Assembly: GCF_000185905.1 (NCBI RefSeq)
Contig: NC_014923.1
Span: forward strand, 4,487,501 to 4,551,500
Source of the DNA: Mesorhizobium ciceri biovar biserrulae WSM1271
Lineage (GTDB): Bacteria; Pseudomonadota; Alphaproteobacteria; Rhizobiales; Rhizobiaceae
Length of the DNA: 64,000 nucleotides
Reading direction: 5' to 3'
Shown here: piece by piece, positions 46,242 to 55,783 of the stretch
How positions within the stretch are numbered: position 1 is the stretch's first letter
Layout: every line of letters starts with the position of its first letter
Notes under the pieces: model-generated
What the model was told of the DNA's origin: nothing
The model's input: the letters and a program-made list of their open reading frames with translations, nothing else
Databases searched by the model: none
Made by a program: the position numbers and the translations under genes

Positions 46242-47237
46242 ATGAACCCGCGCACACGCAAAGCCCTGGAGTTCGTACTCGACAACCTCGTCTGGTTCAT
46301 GCTGCTGTTCGTGCTGGTGGTCTTCTCCATCTTCGTCCCGAACTACTTTCAGCTCGGCATCTTCGCCAATATCATCGAGGCTTCGAGCGTGCTCGGCGTC
46401 ATGTCGATCGGCTTGGCGCTGGTGATCATCGCCGGTCACATGGATCTGTCGGTCGAATCCGTCGCAGCGCTCAGCGCCATGGCGGTCGGCATCCTGTTTT
46501 GCTCGTCGGGCATCGGCATGGGCGTGCAGCTGCATCCCGAGTGGCTGATGGTTCCGGTTTCGCTGCTGCTGGCGCTGGCAGTCGGGGGTCTCATCGGCGC
46601 CTTCAACGGCTATCTGGTGGTCAAGGTGAAGATGAGCGCCTTCATCATCACGCTGGCGTCCTACATCTGGGTGCGCGGCCTCGTGTTGGTCGTGTCGGGC
46701 GGCCGCTCGGCGCAGGACCTGGCGCCGGCCATCCGCTGGTTCGGCATCCAGCGCCTTGTCGGCCTGCCGCTCACCGCCTGGATCGCGGTTGGCTGTTTCG
46801 TGGTCTTTTCGCTGATCATGGCCAAGACGCCGTTCGGCCGGCATCTGGTGATGATCGGCGGCAACGAGACGGCGACCTTCCGCGCCGGCATCCGGGTGAA
46901 CCGCAATCTCATCATCGCCTTCGTGCTCGCCGGCGCCATCGCCGGCCTCGCTGGCTGGCTGCTGGCGATCCGCACGTCGGGCGCCACCGCCAATCTCGGC
47001 GTCGGCTTGCTGTTCAACGCCTTCGCCGCGGTCGTCATCGGCGGCGTCAGCCTCAAAGGCGGCGTCGGCACCCTCCCCGGCGTCTATGCCGGCGTGCTTT
47101 TGCTCTCGGCCATCAACACGGCGATCAATTTGATGGGCCTGCCGGCCAATTTCACCCAGGTGATTCATGGCCTGCTGGTGCTGGCCGCGGTGCTGCTCGA
47201 CGCCTTCAAGCAAACCATTCGCCAACGACTCGCATGA
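46242..47237 (+). CDS. ABC sugar transporter permease (RbsC/FrcC type)
   Basis: The 331-residue membrane protein has about ten hydrophobic segments and the RbsC-family marks GHMDLSVESVAALSAM near residue 64 and GVSLKGGVGTLPGVYAGVLLL in the second half. It forms the channel of the importer. The ATG at 46242 gives a normal N terminus (MNPRTRKALEF); ribosome binding sequence is weak, in line with lower expression after the hairpin. Its stop codon lies in the first copy of a 17-bp tandem repeat. Confidence 0.93.
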   Translation: MNPRTRKALEFVLDNLVWFMLLFVLVVFSIFVPNYFQLGIFANIIEASSVLGVMSIGLALVIIAGHMDLSVESVAALSAMAVGILFCSSGIGMGVQLHPEWLMVPVSLLLALAVGGLIGAFNGYLVVKVKMSAFIITLASYIWVRGLVLVVSGGRSAQDLAPAIRWFGIQRLVGLPLTAWIAVGCFVVFSLIMAKTPFGRHLVMIGGNETATFRAGIRVNRNLIIAFVLAGAIAGLAGWLLAIRTSGATANLGVGLLFNAFAAVVIGGVSLKGGVGTLPGVYAGVLLLSAINTAINLMGLPANFTQVIHGLLVLAAVLLDAFKQTIRQRLA

Positions 47238-47264
47238 CAGGACGGCTCGCATGACAGGACGGCT
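47231..47264. repeat. 17-bp perfect tandem duplication at the permease/SDR junction
   Basis: CGCATGACAGGACGGCT occurs twice in direct contact (47231-47247 and 47248-47264). The first copy has the permease stop overlapping an ATG (ATGA); the second holds the SDR start codon. From the first ATG translation stops after six codons. The unduplicated sequence would have been a standard ATGA overlap of the two genes. Confidence 0.9.
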
Positions 47265-48021
47265 AAAAGACAAGGTGGCGCTCATCGTCGGCGCCGCCCG
47301 CGGCATCGGCAAGGGCATTGCGCTCCGCTTTGCCGAAGAGGGAGCGCGGCTGGTGCTCGCCGACACCGAAGTCGAGGCCGGGCAAGCGACCGCTGGCGAG
47401 TTGGGCGTCCCCTTCATCCGCACCGACATCTCGCAAATGAGCGACGCCGAGGCCGCCGTGGCGCTGGCGCTGAAGCAGCATGGCCGTCTCGACATCATCG
47501 TGCAGAATGCCGGCATCTATCCCTGGCAGCTGATCGAGAACACCAGCGCCGACGACTGGGACCGCGTCATGGCGGTCAATCTGCGCGGCACCTTCAATGC
47601 CAGCCGCGCGGCCCTGGTGCCGATGAAGGCGCAACGCTTCGGCCGCATGCTCTACACCTCCTCCATCACCGGTCCGCATGTCACCAGCCCGGGCCATGGC
47701 CACTATTCGGCCAGCAAGGCCGGCATCAACGGCTTCATCCGCGCCGCGGCACTGGAATTCTCCGGCTACGGCATCACCGTCAACGGCGTCGAGCCCGGCA
47801 ACATCCTGACCGAAGCGATCGAGCTGCATCGCGGCGAGGCGTTCATCAAGAACATGGAGGATTCCATCCCGCTTGGCCGCCTCGGCAGCCCGCGCGACGT
47901 CGCCAATGCCTTCCTGTTCCTCGCCTCGGACGATGCCAGTTACATCACCGGCACGACCATCGTCGTCGATGGCGGGCAGTTGCTGCCCGAAGGCAGCGAT
48001 TTCCGGCTCGTTCCGCCATGA
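47251..48021 (+). CDS. SDR-family oxidoreductase
   Basis: The 256-residue protein has the classical SDR layout: cofactor motif VGAARGIGKG near residue 14, QNAG near 83, and the catalytic Tyr-Lys pair in HYSASKAG with the Ser of TSSI upstream. Asp in VLADTEVE after the second strand favours NAD(H). It probably oxidises the imported sugar or polyol. It is followed with a 4-base overlap by a GNAT gene. The start is in the second copy of the 17-bp duplication. Confidence 0.92.
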   Translation: MTGRLKDKVALIVGAARGIGKGIALRFAEEGARLVLADTEVEAGQATAGELGVPFIRTDISQMSDAEAAVALALKQHGRLDIIVQNAGIYPWQLIENTSADDWDRVMAVNLRGTFNASRAALVPMKAQRFGRMLYTSSITGPHVTSPGHGHYSASKAGINGFIRAAALEFSGYGITVNGVEPGNILTEAIELHRGEAFIKNMEDSIPLGRLGSPRDVANAFLFLASDDASYITGTTIVVDGGQLLPEGSDFRLVPP

Positions 48022-48671
48022 TCATCGATTTCGGCGATGGCTTCTTCCTGCGCCAGGCGACCGAGGCCGACCATCCAGCACTTGCCATGATCTGCCTCAA
48101 GACCGGTGATGCCGGCCAGGATGCAACCGGTCGCGAAGACGCTCCGGATCTGTTGGGCCAGATCTACACCATCCCCTACCAGGTGCTGGAGCCCGACCTC
48201 GCTTTCATCGTCGATGGGCCAACGGGCGCCGCGGGCTATCTGCTGGGTGCAAAAGACACAAAGGCTTTCAATGCAGGCCTGGCCGCAAAGTGGTATCCGC
48301 GCCTTCGCGCGCAGGTGACCGATCCCGGACCCGACCGCACACGCTGGAGCGGCAGCGACTGGGCTCGCCACCAGATCCATCATCGCGACTTCACCATTCC
48401 GCCGGCCCTGGCTGCCTACCCTTCGCACGGTCATATCGACCTTTTGCCGCAAGCGCGTGGCAAAGGCATCGGCCGGCGGGCGATGGCTTTTCTCGAGCAA
48501 AGGCTCGCCGCGCTCGGTTCACGCGGGCTTTGCCTCGAAGTGATGCCGGACAATCACAACGCGCTGCGCTTCTACAGGGCCATCGGGTTCGCGGTGTTGC
48601 GGGAGCCGGAATTGCCGGACCACAGCATCTATGTCGCCAAACGGCTGACAACCGCACCGGGAGTTATATGA
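48018..48671 (+). CDS. GNAT-family N-acetyltransferase
   Basis: The 217-residue protein has the acetyl-CoA motif QARGKGIGRRAMAFLEQRL near residues 152-170 and the NHNALRFYRAIGF end motif of GNAT enzymes. Its N-terminal part is longer than the minimal fold and includes AAGYLLGAKDTKAFN. As the last gene of the sugar ABC operon, coupled by an ATGA overlap to the SDR, it may acetylate a pathway intermediate or detoxify an amino sugar; that is a guess from context. Confidence 0.85.
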   Translation: MIIDFGDGFFLRQATEADHPALAMICLKTGDAGQDATGREDAPDLLGQIYTIPYQVLEPDLAFIVDGPTGAAGYLLGAKDTKAFNAGLAAKWYPRLRAQVTDPGPDRTRWSGSDWARHQIHHRDFTIPPALAAYPSHGHIDLLPQARGKGIGRRAMAFLEQRLAALGSRGLCLEVMPDNHNALRFYRAIGFAVLREPELPDHSIYVAKRLTTAPGVI

Positions 48672-48672
48672 A

Positions 48673-48748
<76 letters not shown>

Positions 48749-48964
48749 GCTCCGGGCCGGACCTTTAAGCGGTCAGGGTCCGCTTCGCAAGGCCAAATGA
48801 GCGCAGGACGCCCTGGTTGGATGCCGGTTTTGCCAACAAAACGCCGGCTGTCAAAAAACCTTCTCCTGTTTGCTGTTATGATGGTTTGGTGCGCTTGACA
48901 CCCGGTGGCGAACCCCTTATCCAGCGCCCCAACGACGAACACGGCTGACACGTGTTCGCCATGC

Positions 48965-49041
48965 GCGGGTGTAGCTCAGTTGGTTAGAGTGCCGGCCTGT
49001 CACGCCGGAGGTCGCGGGTTCGAGCCCCGTCACTCGCGCCA
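48965..49041 (+). tRNA. tRNA-Asp (anticodon GTC)
   Basis: Cloverleaf with acceptor GCGGGTG/CACTCGC, D-arm TAGCTCAGTTGGTTAGAG, anticodon stem CCGGC/GCCGG around loop CTGTCAC (GTC), T-arm GGGTTCGAGCCCC and encoded CCA. The unit has its own terminator downstream. Confidence 0.97.
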
Positions 49042-49117
49042 TTTCTCTCAAGGGTATCAAGCCCTTGGCTTTGGAGAAATGTCGACATTGATTGTCAAAA
49101 ATGTTGTCTTGCAAGAG

Positions 49118-49135
49118 ACCTGAGGTAACTCAGGT
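49118..49135 (+). terminator. intrinsic terminator after tRNA-Asp
   Basis: ACCTGAG (49118-49124) and CTCAGGT (49129-49135) close a GTAA tetraloop and are followed by TCTTTT. It ends the plus-strand tRNA transcript before the convergent kinase gene. Confidence 0.7.
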
Positions 49136-49170
49136 TCTTTTGGCCCGCGCCTAGGTCTGGCCCCGCAAGA

Positions 49171-50100
49171 TCATCCTCTCGCCAGCAGCGCCTCGACCTC
49201 CTGCAGCGTCGGCATGGATGGCGCAGTCCCTGGCCGGGTCACTGAGATTCCGGCGACGGCGCAAGCGAAGCGCACCGCCTGCAGCGGTTCCACGCCCCTC
49301 GAAAGTGCTGCCGCAAGCCCGCCATTGAAAGCATCGCCTGCCCCCGTGGTTTCGACCACCGGGCCGGCGCTGACGGCTGGAACGTGGTCGGAGCGATCTT
49401 TCGAGTGCAAAAGCGCGCCCTTGTCGCCGAGCGTGACGATGACTGTGCCGACCCCCTTTTTGAGCAGACTGTCGGCGGCGGCTCGCGCCTCGTCGACCGA
49501 GGACACCTTCATCCCGGTCAGTTCCTCCGTCTCGGTCTCGTTGGGCGTGAGGTAGTCGCAGAGCGTGTAGATGCGGTCGGGAAGCTTTGCCGCAGGGGCC
49601 GGATTGAGGATCGTCGTCACCCCTGCCCCACGCGCGATCTCCAACGCCCGCATGGCTGCTTCGATCGGCTGTTCGAGCTGCGTGACAAAGACGCCGGCAT
49701 TGCTGATCAATGCGGCATTGGCTTCGATATCGGCTGGAGAGATCAGCATGGCGGCACCGGGGCTGACGATGATGGCGTTGTTGCCGGTGGTCTCCTCGAC
49801 GAAGATGTAGGCCGCGCCGGTGTAGCTTTCCGGCGTATCGATGACGGCATTCTTGACGCCCGCCTGCGCCCAGGTCTGCCTGGCCATGTCGGCGAAGGGA
49901 TCGACGCCGAGGCGGGTGAGGAAGGTGACGTCGGCGCCGAGCTTGCCGGCGGCCACCGCCTGGTTCGAGCCCTTGCCGCCGGGACCCAGCGTGAAGGATG
50001 TGCCGAGGATCGTTTCGCCCATGCGCGGCTGCCGCTGCGCCCTGTAGGCGGTGTCGGCGACGAACACACCCAATATGACGACCGGCTTGCCCGAAGCCAT
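49171..50100 (-). CDS. ribokinase-like PfkB-family sugar kinase
   Basis: The 309-residue kinase has the ribokinase landmarks: GVFVADTAYRAQRQPRMGETILG at the N terminus, GPGGKGSNQAVAAGKLGA binding sugar, and ETTGAGDAFNGGLAAALSRG with the catalytic aspartate. RbsK-like sequence suggests a free pentose or hexose as substrate, but PfkB specificity is hard to predict. It lies 4 bases after the FucU-like gene and 3' of a UgpC-type ATPase on the same strand. The ATG at 50100 has GGAG upstream and the usual N terminus. Confidence 0.88.
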   Translation of the reverse strand: MASGKPVVILGVFVADTAYRAQRQPRMGETILGTSFTLGPGGKGSNQAVAAGKLGADVTFLTRLGVDPFADMARQTWAQAGVKNAVIDTPESYTGAAYIFVEETTGNNAIIVSPGAAMLISPADIEANAALISNAGVFVTQLEQPIEAAMRALEIARGAGVTTILNPAPAAKLPDRIYTLCDYLTPNETETEELTGMKVSSVDEARAAADSLLKKGVGTVIVTLGDKGALLHSKDRSDHVPAVSAGPVVETTGAGDAFNGGLAAALSRGVEPLQAVRFACAVAGISVTRPGTAPSMPTLQEVEALLARG

Positions 50101-50104
50101 GCCG

Positions 50105-50557
50105 CTACTCCGCATCCGGCGGCACGACGCCCTTGCGGAAGGCGAAGCAGCCATAGAAGCGGCGTTCGCCGGTCTGGATGACACAATAGGCTTGTTTGGC
50201 GCGCTCGTAGAAGGCGTAGCGCTCGACCGCGATCATCGGCCACGACTTGCCCTCGGCCTTATCGACTTCCTTCTGCACTTCCTTCTGCACTGCAGGAATC
50301 TCGTCCGGCTTGTCGACGATTTCCATGCGCGCGGCCGAATCGTCGACGAACGTGTCGAGCGGGTAGAGCGACAGCACCGCCTTGACCACTTGCGCGGCCG
50401 AGGCATCGATGCGCAGCACGCGGCCGAGCGCCGTCTGGCGCGCCACCGAATCGGACGGAAAATTGGTGTCGGCGATGATCAGATCATCGCCATGCCCCAT
50501 TGCCCGCAATGCCTGCAGCACGTCGGCATTGAGCAGCGGGTTGATGCCTTTGAGCAT
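50105..50557 (-). CDS. RbsD/FucU-family sugar mutarotase
   Basis: The 150-residue protein has an early MLKGINPLLNADVLQALRAMGHGD with the catalytic His, and a C-terminal ERYAFYERAKQAYCVIQTGE, the FucU version (L-fucose mutarotase) more than RbsD. These enzymes speed the interconversion of sugar anomers or ring forms before phosphorylation. A 4-codon in-frame duplication (VQKE VQKE) lies in the middle. It belongs with the adjacent kinase and ABC genes. Confidence 0.87.
   Translation of the reverse strand: MLKGINPLLNADVLQALRAMGHGDDLIIADTNFPSDSVARQTALGRVLRIDASAAQVVKAVLSLYPLDTFVDDSAARMEIVDKPDEIPAVQKEVQKEVDKAEGKSWPMIAVERYAFYERAKQAYCVIQTGERRFYGCFAFRKGVVPPDAE
50265..50288. repeat. 12-bp in-frame tandem repeat in the FucU-like gene
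   Basis: ACTTCCTTCTGC occurs twice in tandem (50265-50276, 50277-50288), adding four residues as a VQKE duplication without breaking the frame. It lies in a charged, probably surface-exposed helix. Confidence 0.8.
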
Positions 50558-50578
50558 GGTATTCCTCGTGCGTTGGGA

Positions 50579-51637
<1,059 letters not shown>

Positions 51638-51926
51638 GTCTCCCCCATCGGCTCCATTAGCCGTAGGCGCAGAAGCTAACCAACGCGACCTGCCAGGGCA
51701 AGTCGGTCCCTTATAGATAAAAACCCGCTCTCGTTGACACGGCGTTGGGTTGTGAGAATAGTGGCAGGCGCTGGTCAAAATGTCGGTGCCCGATCCGCAA
51801 TCGGAACTTCAATCGACGCAGGGTGGGGTCCTGCCTAATTCGTTTCCGAAACGGGAGCATCGTTGGCGCTCCGGCGTCCGACAGTTGGCCGATTTATTCA
51901 CACTGATGTTCTGGGAGGAATAGGCG

Positions 51927-53591
51927 ATGAGAACGGGTCTTTACGACAAACTGGTTCGAGCCGGCGCCACAAGGCGCGACATATTGAAGGGTGCGGCAAG
52001 CATGGCCGCGATCGCAGCCGCATCCGGCGCCGGACTTGGCGCCTTGACGCGCCCGGCCTCCGCGGCAAGCGAATTGCGCACAAAAATCCTGCAGATCCCC
52101 GGCGTCGGCAAAGGCCAGCCGACGGACGCCGATTTCCAGAAGGTCGGTGAACTCTGCCTCGAAGCCACCAAGGCCAATGTCAAGGAAGGCGAATTCGCCG
52201 GCGTCGAGCTGACCTTCATGGGTCTCAACAACCAGAACCTGCACAATGTGCTGTTCCGCGGCTTCCTGAAGCCATGGGAGACCTATACCGGCGCCAAGAT
52301 CAACTGGATCGACCTGGCGCAGGCCGACTACAACGCCCGCCTGCAGCAGTCGATCGCGACCGGGACCGTCGACTTCGACATCATCGAAATGGGCGCGCCG
52401 TTCGAAGGCGATGTCTGCGGCAAGGGCCTGACGTCGGAAATGCCCGACTGGGTCAAGACCCAGATCGATTTCGACGATCTGGTCAGCTATCTGAAGCCGC
52501 CGGTCGGCACCTGGGACGGCAAGCAATACCGCGTGACCGTCGACGGCGACGCGCACAACTTCAACTACCGCACCGACGTGTTCGCCGATGCCGACCTCGC
52601 CAAGGCCTGGAAGGACGGCGGCGGCGAAGGTGAATGGGGCGTGCCGAAGACCTGGCAGCAGGTTCAGGCGGTGACCAAGTTCCTGAAGGGCAAGAAGCTC
52701 AAGGACCAGGACGTCTATGGCTATCTCGACGCGCCGAAGCCCTGGGGCGGCTTCGGCTTCTATTTCCTTGGCAGCCGCGCCACCGCCTATGCCAAGCACC
52801 CCGACGACAAGGCCTGGCTGTTCGACGCCGACACGATGAAGCCGCGCGTCAACAATCCGGCCTGGGTGCGCGCCATCCAGGACGTCATCGACGCGCTGCC
52901 CTCCGAACCCGCCGACCAGATCAACGCCGATCCGAACACGACCGCCTTCCAGCAGTTCCTGGCCGGCACCGGCTCGATGGTCACCTGGTGGGGCGACGTC
53001 GGCTCCAACGTCAAGACCAACGACTCTTCCGTCGTCGGCGACGTCACCGGCTTCTCGATCCTGCCGGGCTCGGACGATGTCTACAATGCGAAGACCGGCG
53101 CCTGGGACAAGCTCGCCAGCGGCCCGAACTATGCGCCCAACTGCGCCTATCTCGGTTGGGGCGTCTATGTCATGGCCCGCGTCGATGCCGACGAAAAGAA
53201 GAAGAAGGCGGCATGGTCCGCTGCAGCCCATCTCGGCGGCAAGGACCTGTCGATCTGGACGGCGATGTATCCGTCGGGCTTCCAGCCTTACCGCAACTCG
53301 CATTTCGACATTCCCGAATGGGTGGCGGCCGGCTACGACGAGGCCTTCATCACCTCCTACCTCAAATCGGAATCCGACAGCTACAACCATCCGAACGCGG
53401 CGATCGAGCCACGCATCCCCGGCATCTTCCAGTACTACAGCGCCGCCGAGGACATCCTGGCCAACACTTTCGCGGGCAAGATGAAGGCGCAGGAGGGCGC
53501 CGACGCCATCGCGGCGGCATGGGAGAAGCTGACCGACCAGATCGGGCGCGACAACCAGATCAAGCTCTACAAAGCTTCGCTCGGCATGTAG
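51927..53591 (+). CDS. extracellular solute-binding protein with twin-arginine signal
   Basis: The 554-residue protein begins with ATRRDILKGAASMAAIAAAS, a Tat-type signal with the Arg pair at 16-17, so it is exported folded, probably with cleavage after ASA near residue 46. The mature part is a large family-1 sugar-binding protein with NYAPNCAYLGWGVYVMAR and a FNYRTDVFADADLAKAWK segment. It is longer than MalE-like proteins (about 400). A strong hairpin follows the stop codon. The ligand is a sugar or polyol by family. Confidence 0.9.
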   Translation: MRTGLYDKLVRAGATRRDILKGAASMAAIAAASGAGLGALTRPASAASELRTKILQIPGVGKGQPTDADFQKVGELCLEATKANVKEGEFAGVELTFMGLNNQNLHNVLFRGFLKPWETYTGAKINWIDLAQADYNARLQQSIATGTVDFDIIEMGAPFEGDVCGKGLTSEMPDWVKTQIDFDDLVSYLKPPVGTWDGKQYRVTVDGDAHNFNYRTDVFADADLAKAWKDGGGEGEWGVPKTWQQVQAVTKFLKGKKLKDQDVYGYLDAPKPWGGFGFYFLGSRATAYAKHPDDKAWLFDADTMKPRVNNPAWVRAIQDVIDALPSEPADQINADPNTTAFQQFLAGTGSMVTWWGDVGSNVKTNDSSVVGDVTGFSILPGSDDVYNAKTGAWDKLASGPNYAPNCAYLGWGVYVMARVDADEKKKKAAWSAAAHLGGKDLSIWTAMYPSGFQPYRNSHFDIPEWVAAGYDEAFITSYLKSESDSYNHPNAAIEPRIPGIFQYYSAAEDILANTFAGKMKAQEGADAIAAAWEKLTDQIGRDNQIKLYKASLGM

Positions 53592-53606
53592 GCTGGCCTA
53601 TGAACC

Positions 53607-53632
53607 GTGGTCCGGCGGCAACGCCGGACCAC
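53607..53632 (+). promoter_or_regulatory. GNRA-capped hairpin between binding-protein and permease genes
   Basis: GTGGTCCGGCG (53607-53617) and CGCCGGACCAC (53622-53632) form a perfect 11-bp stem closed by a GCAA tetraloop, 16 bases after the binding-protein stop. Only TTT follows, so it is more likely an mRNA stabiliser than a full terminator. Confidence 0.65.
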
Positions 53633-53679
53633 TTTAGACAGGCTCCGGCTCCTCGAGAGCCTTCAAACGGGCGAGATTT

Positions 53680-54801
53680 GTGGCTGACCAGACATCGACC
53701 GCGAACCCGTGGCCGGCAGATGCCGGCACTTCCGATCTGATCTCTCCAGGCCGTAAACGCCTTGGCTGGGCGCTGATGGCCGTTGCGACGCTTGGCCTGC
53801 TGGCGACGATCGTGCTGGAGATCCTCTACAAGGGCAGCCCCGATACGATCGGCTTCGAGACCTGGCGCCCCGTCGTCTATGCCTATGTTCTGTGGGGCGT
53901 GGCGATCGGTGTCGGCCAGGTGCTGACGCGCGGCGAAGACGGCCAGCGTGCCCTGTTTCTGCTGCCGGCGCTGCTGTTCACCATCGCCATGGTGATCTTC
54001 CCGACGCTGTTCGGTTTCTACATCGCACTCACCGACTGGAACCTCAGTTCCTTCAGCGGCCGCCGGTTCAACGGGCTCGACAATTTCTGGCAGATGCTGG
54101 GCGATCCCTACTACCGCAACGCGCTGTTCAACATGGTGCTCTACGTGCTGGCGGTGGCGGTCGAATATGTCATTGCCTTCGGCTTGGCGCTGCTCCTCAA
54201 TGCCCAGATCCGGGCGCGAAAATTCTTCCGCGTCGTCTTCCTGATGCCGCTGATGCTGTCGCCGGTCGCGGTGTCGTGGATGATCGGCAAATCGCTGATG
54301 GAATACAGGTTCGGACCGGCCGCAACGCTGGCGCGCCATCTCGGCTGGGAAAATCCCGCCTTCTTCTCCGATCCGATCATCGCGCGCATATCGATCATGA
54401 TACTGGATGCCTGGACCTTCATTCCGTTCATGATGATCATGCTGCTGGCCGGGCTGCAGGCGATGTCGCGCGAGGTGCTCGAAGCCGCACGCGTCGACGG
54501 CGCCAATGCGTGGCAGACCTTCTGGCAGGTCACCTTCCCGCTGATGCTGCCGGTGTCGGTGACGGCGGTGGTCCTGCGCATCATCTTCAAGCTGAAGCTT
54601 GCCGACATCATCATCACCGTGACGTCCGGCGGCCCCGGCGGCGCCACCGATTCCGTGTCGAGCTTCATCTACCGCGAATACCGCGACCGCTCGAATGTCG
54701 GCTACGGAACCATGCTGGCGATGGCCTATCTGGTGATCATCGTTGTGTTCGTCACGTGGTTGTTGAAATTTGCCAACCGTTTTGTCCGCAATGTCAATTA
54801 A
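53680..54801 (+). CDS. sugar ABC transporter permease, MalF/UgpA type
   Basis: The 373-residue membrane protein has about eight hydrophobic segments and the EAA loop of binding-protein-dependent permeases, EAARVDGANAWQTFWQVTFPLM, which docks on the ATPase. Two extra N-terminal helices (residues about 25-48 and 66-80) precede the usual six. Start is GTG at 53680; no stronger start is visible nearby. It is followed by the partner permease after 26 bases. Confidence 0.92.
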   Translation: MADQTSTANPWPADAGTSDLISPGRKRLGWALMAVATLGLLATIVLEILYKGSPDTIGFETWRPVVYAYVLWGVAIGVGQVLTRGEDGQRALFLLPALLFTIAMVIFPTLFGFYIALTDWNLSSFSGRRFNGLDNFWQMLGDPYYRNALFNMVLYVLAVAVEYVIAFGLALLLNAQIRARKFFRVVFLMPLMLSPVAVSWMIGKSLMEYRFGPAATLARHLGWENPAFFSDPIIARISIMILDAWTFIPFMMIMLLAGLQAMSREVLEAARVDGANAWQTFWQVTFPLMLPVSVTAVVLRIIFKLKLADIIITVTSGGPGGATDSVSSFIYREYRDRSNVGYGTMLAMAYLVIIVVFVTWLLKFANRFVRNVN

Positions 54802-54827
54802 AGCAAGATGGGGGTGAATTGAGCCCG

Positions 54828-55745
54828 ATGAGCGTTCAGACCACCGAATATGTCGCCTCGGAGATCCGCTCGCCGGCGAGCTTCCTCGCCAGCCGCGTCT
54901 TCATCTATGGCGCGCTGGCCTTCTGGGCGTTCATCTGCCTGTTCCCGATCTATTGGACGATCACGACCTCGTTCAAGACCGCAGTCGACGTCACGCAAGG
55001 CCATCTCATCCCCTTCGTCGACTTCCAGCCGGACTGGAAGGGCTGGCGTTCGCTCGGCCTGTCGCCGGACTCGATCTTCCAGACCTCGACCGTGCGCGAG
55101 GAGTTCCTCAAGCGCTTCATGAATTCGGTGATCACCTCGGTCGGCGCGTCGAGCCTCGCCATCATCATCGGCAGCCTCGCCGCCTACGGGCTCACCCGCT
55201 ATCGCTACCATTTCGCCTGGTTCAAGAACGAGGACATCTCGTTCTTCTTCCTGTCGCAGCTGATCCTGCCGCCGGTGGTGCTGGCACTGCCCTTCCTGGT
55301 GCTCTACCGCGAGGTCGGCCTGCTCGACACGCGCATCGGGCTGATCCTGCTCTACACGCTGATGGTGCTGCCGATCGTCATCTGGATCATGCGCGACCAG
55401 TTCAACTCGATCCCGGTCGAGCTCGAGGAAGCCGCCCTTGTCGACGGGCTGTCGATCTGGGGCGCGTTCTTCCGCATCGTCATGCCGATCGCGCTGCCGG
55501 GCATGGTCGCCGCCTTCATCCTGGCGATGGTGCTGTGCTGGAACGAGTATTTCTTCGCCGCCCTTTTGACCTCGACCGACGCCAAGACAATTCCCGTCAT
55601 GGTGGCGAGCCAGACCGGCTCGCAAGGCATCAACTGGTGGTCGATGGCGGCACTAGCGACGGCGGCCATCGCGCCGCTCGCCGTCATTGGCATCGCGTTG
55701 GAGCGCTATCTGATCATGGGCATGACCGCGGGCGCGGTGAAGTAG
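54828..55745 (+). CDS. sugar ABC transporter permease, MalG/UgpE type
   Basis: The 305-residue membrane protein has six segments and the EAA motif EEAALVDGLSIWGAFFRIVMP. With the preceding permease it forms the heterodimeric channel. ATG at 54828 is used; a TTG at 54819 with GGGGGTGAA just before it is an alternative that would add three residues. The operon ends here, converging on the creatininase-family gene. Confidence 0.92.
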   Translation: MSVQTTEYVASEIRSPASFLASRVFIYGALAFWAFICLFPIYWTITTSFKTAVDVTQGHLIPFVDFQPDWKGWRSLGLSPDSIFQTSTVREEFLKRFMNSVITSVGASSLAIIIGSLAAYGLTRYRYHFAWFKNEDISFFFLSQLILPPVVLALPFLVLYREVGLLDTRIGLILLYTLMVLPIVIWIMRDQFNSIPVELEEAALVDGLSIWGAFFRIVMPIALPGMVAAFILAMVLCWNEYFFAALLTSTDAKTIPVMVASQTGSQGINWWSMAALATAAIAPLAVIGIALERYLIMGMTAGAVK

Positions 55746-55783
55746 CATGGCGCCCTCTTACCTTGGGAGAAGGAAGAACCGCG

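Noticed and set aside
53892..54827. Apparent long N-terminal extension of the second permease
   Set aside because: It lies entirely within the first permease gene in another frame; the MalG-like N terminus begins at the ATG at 54828.
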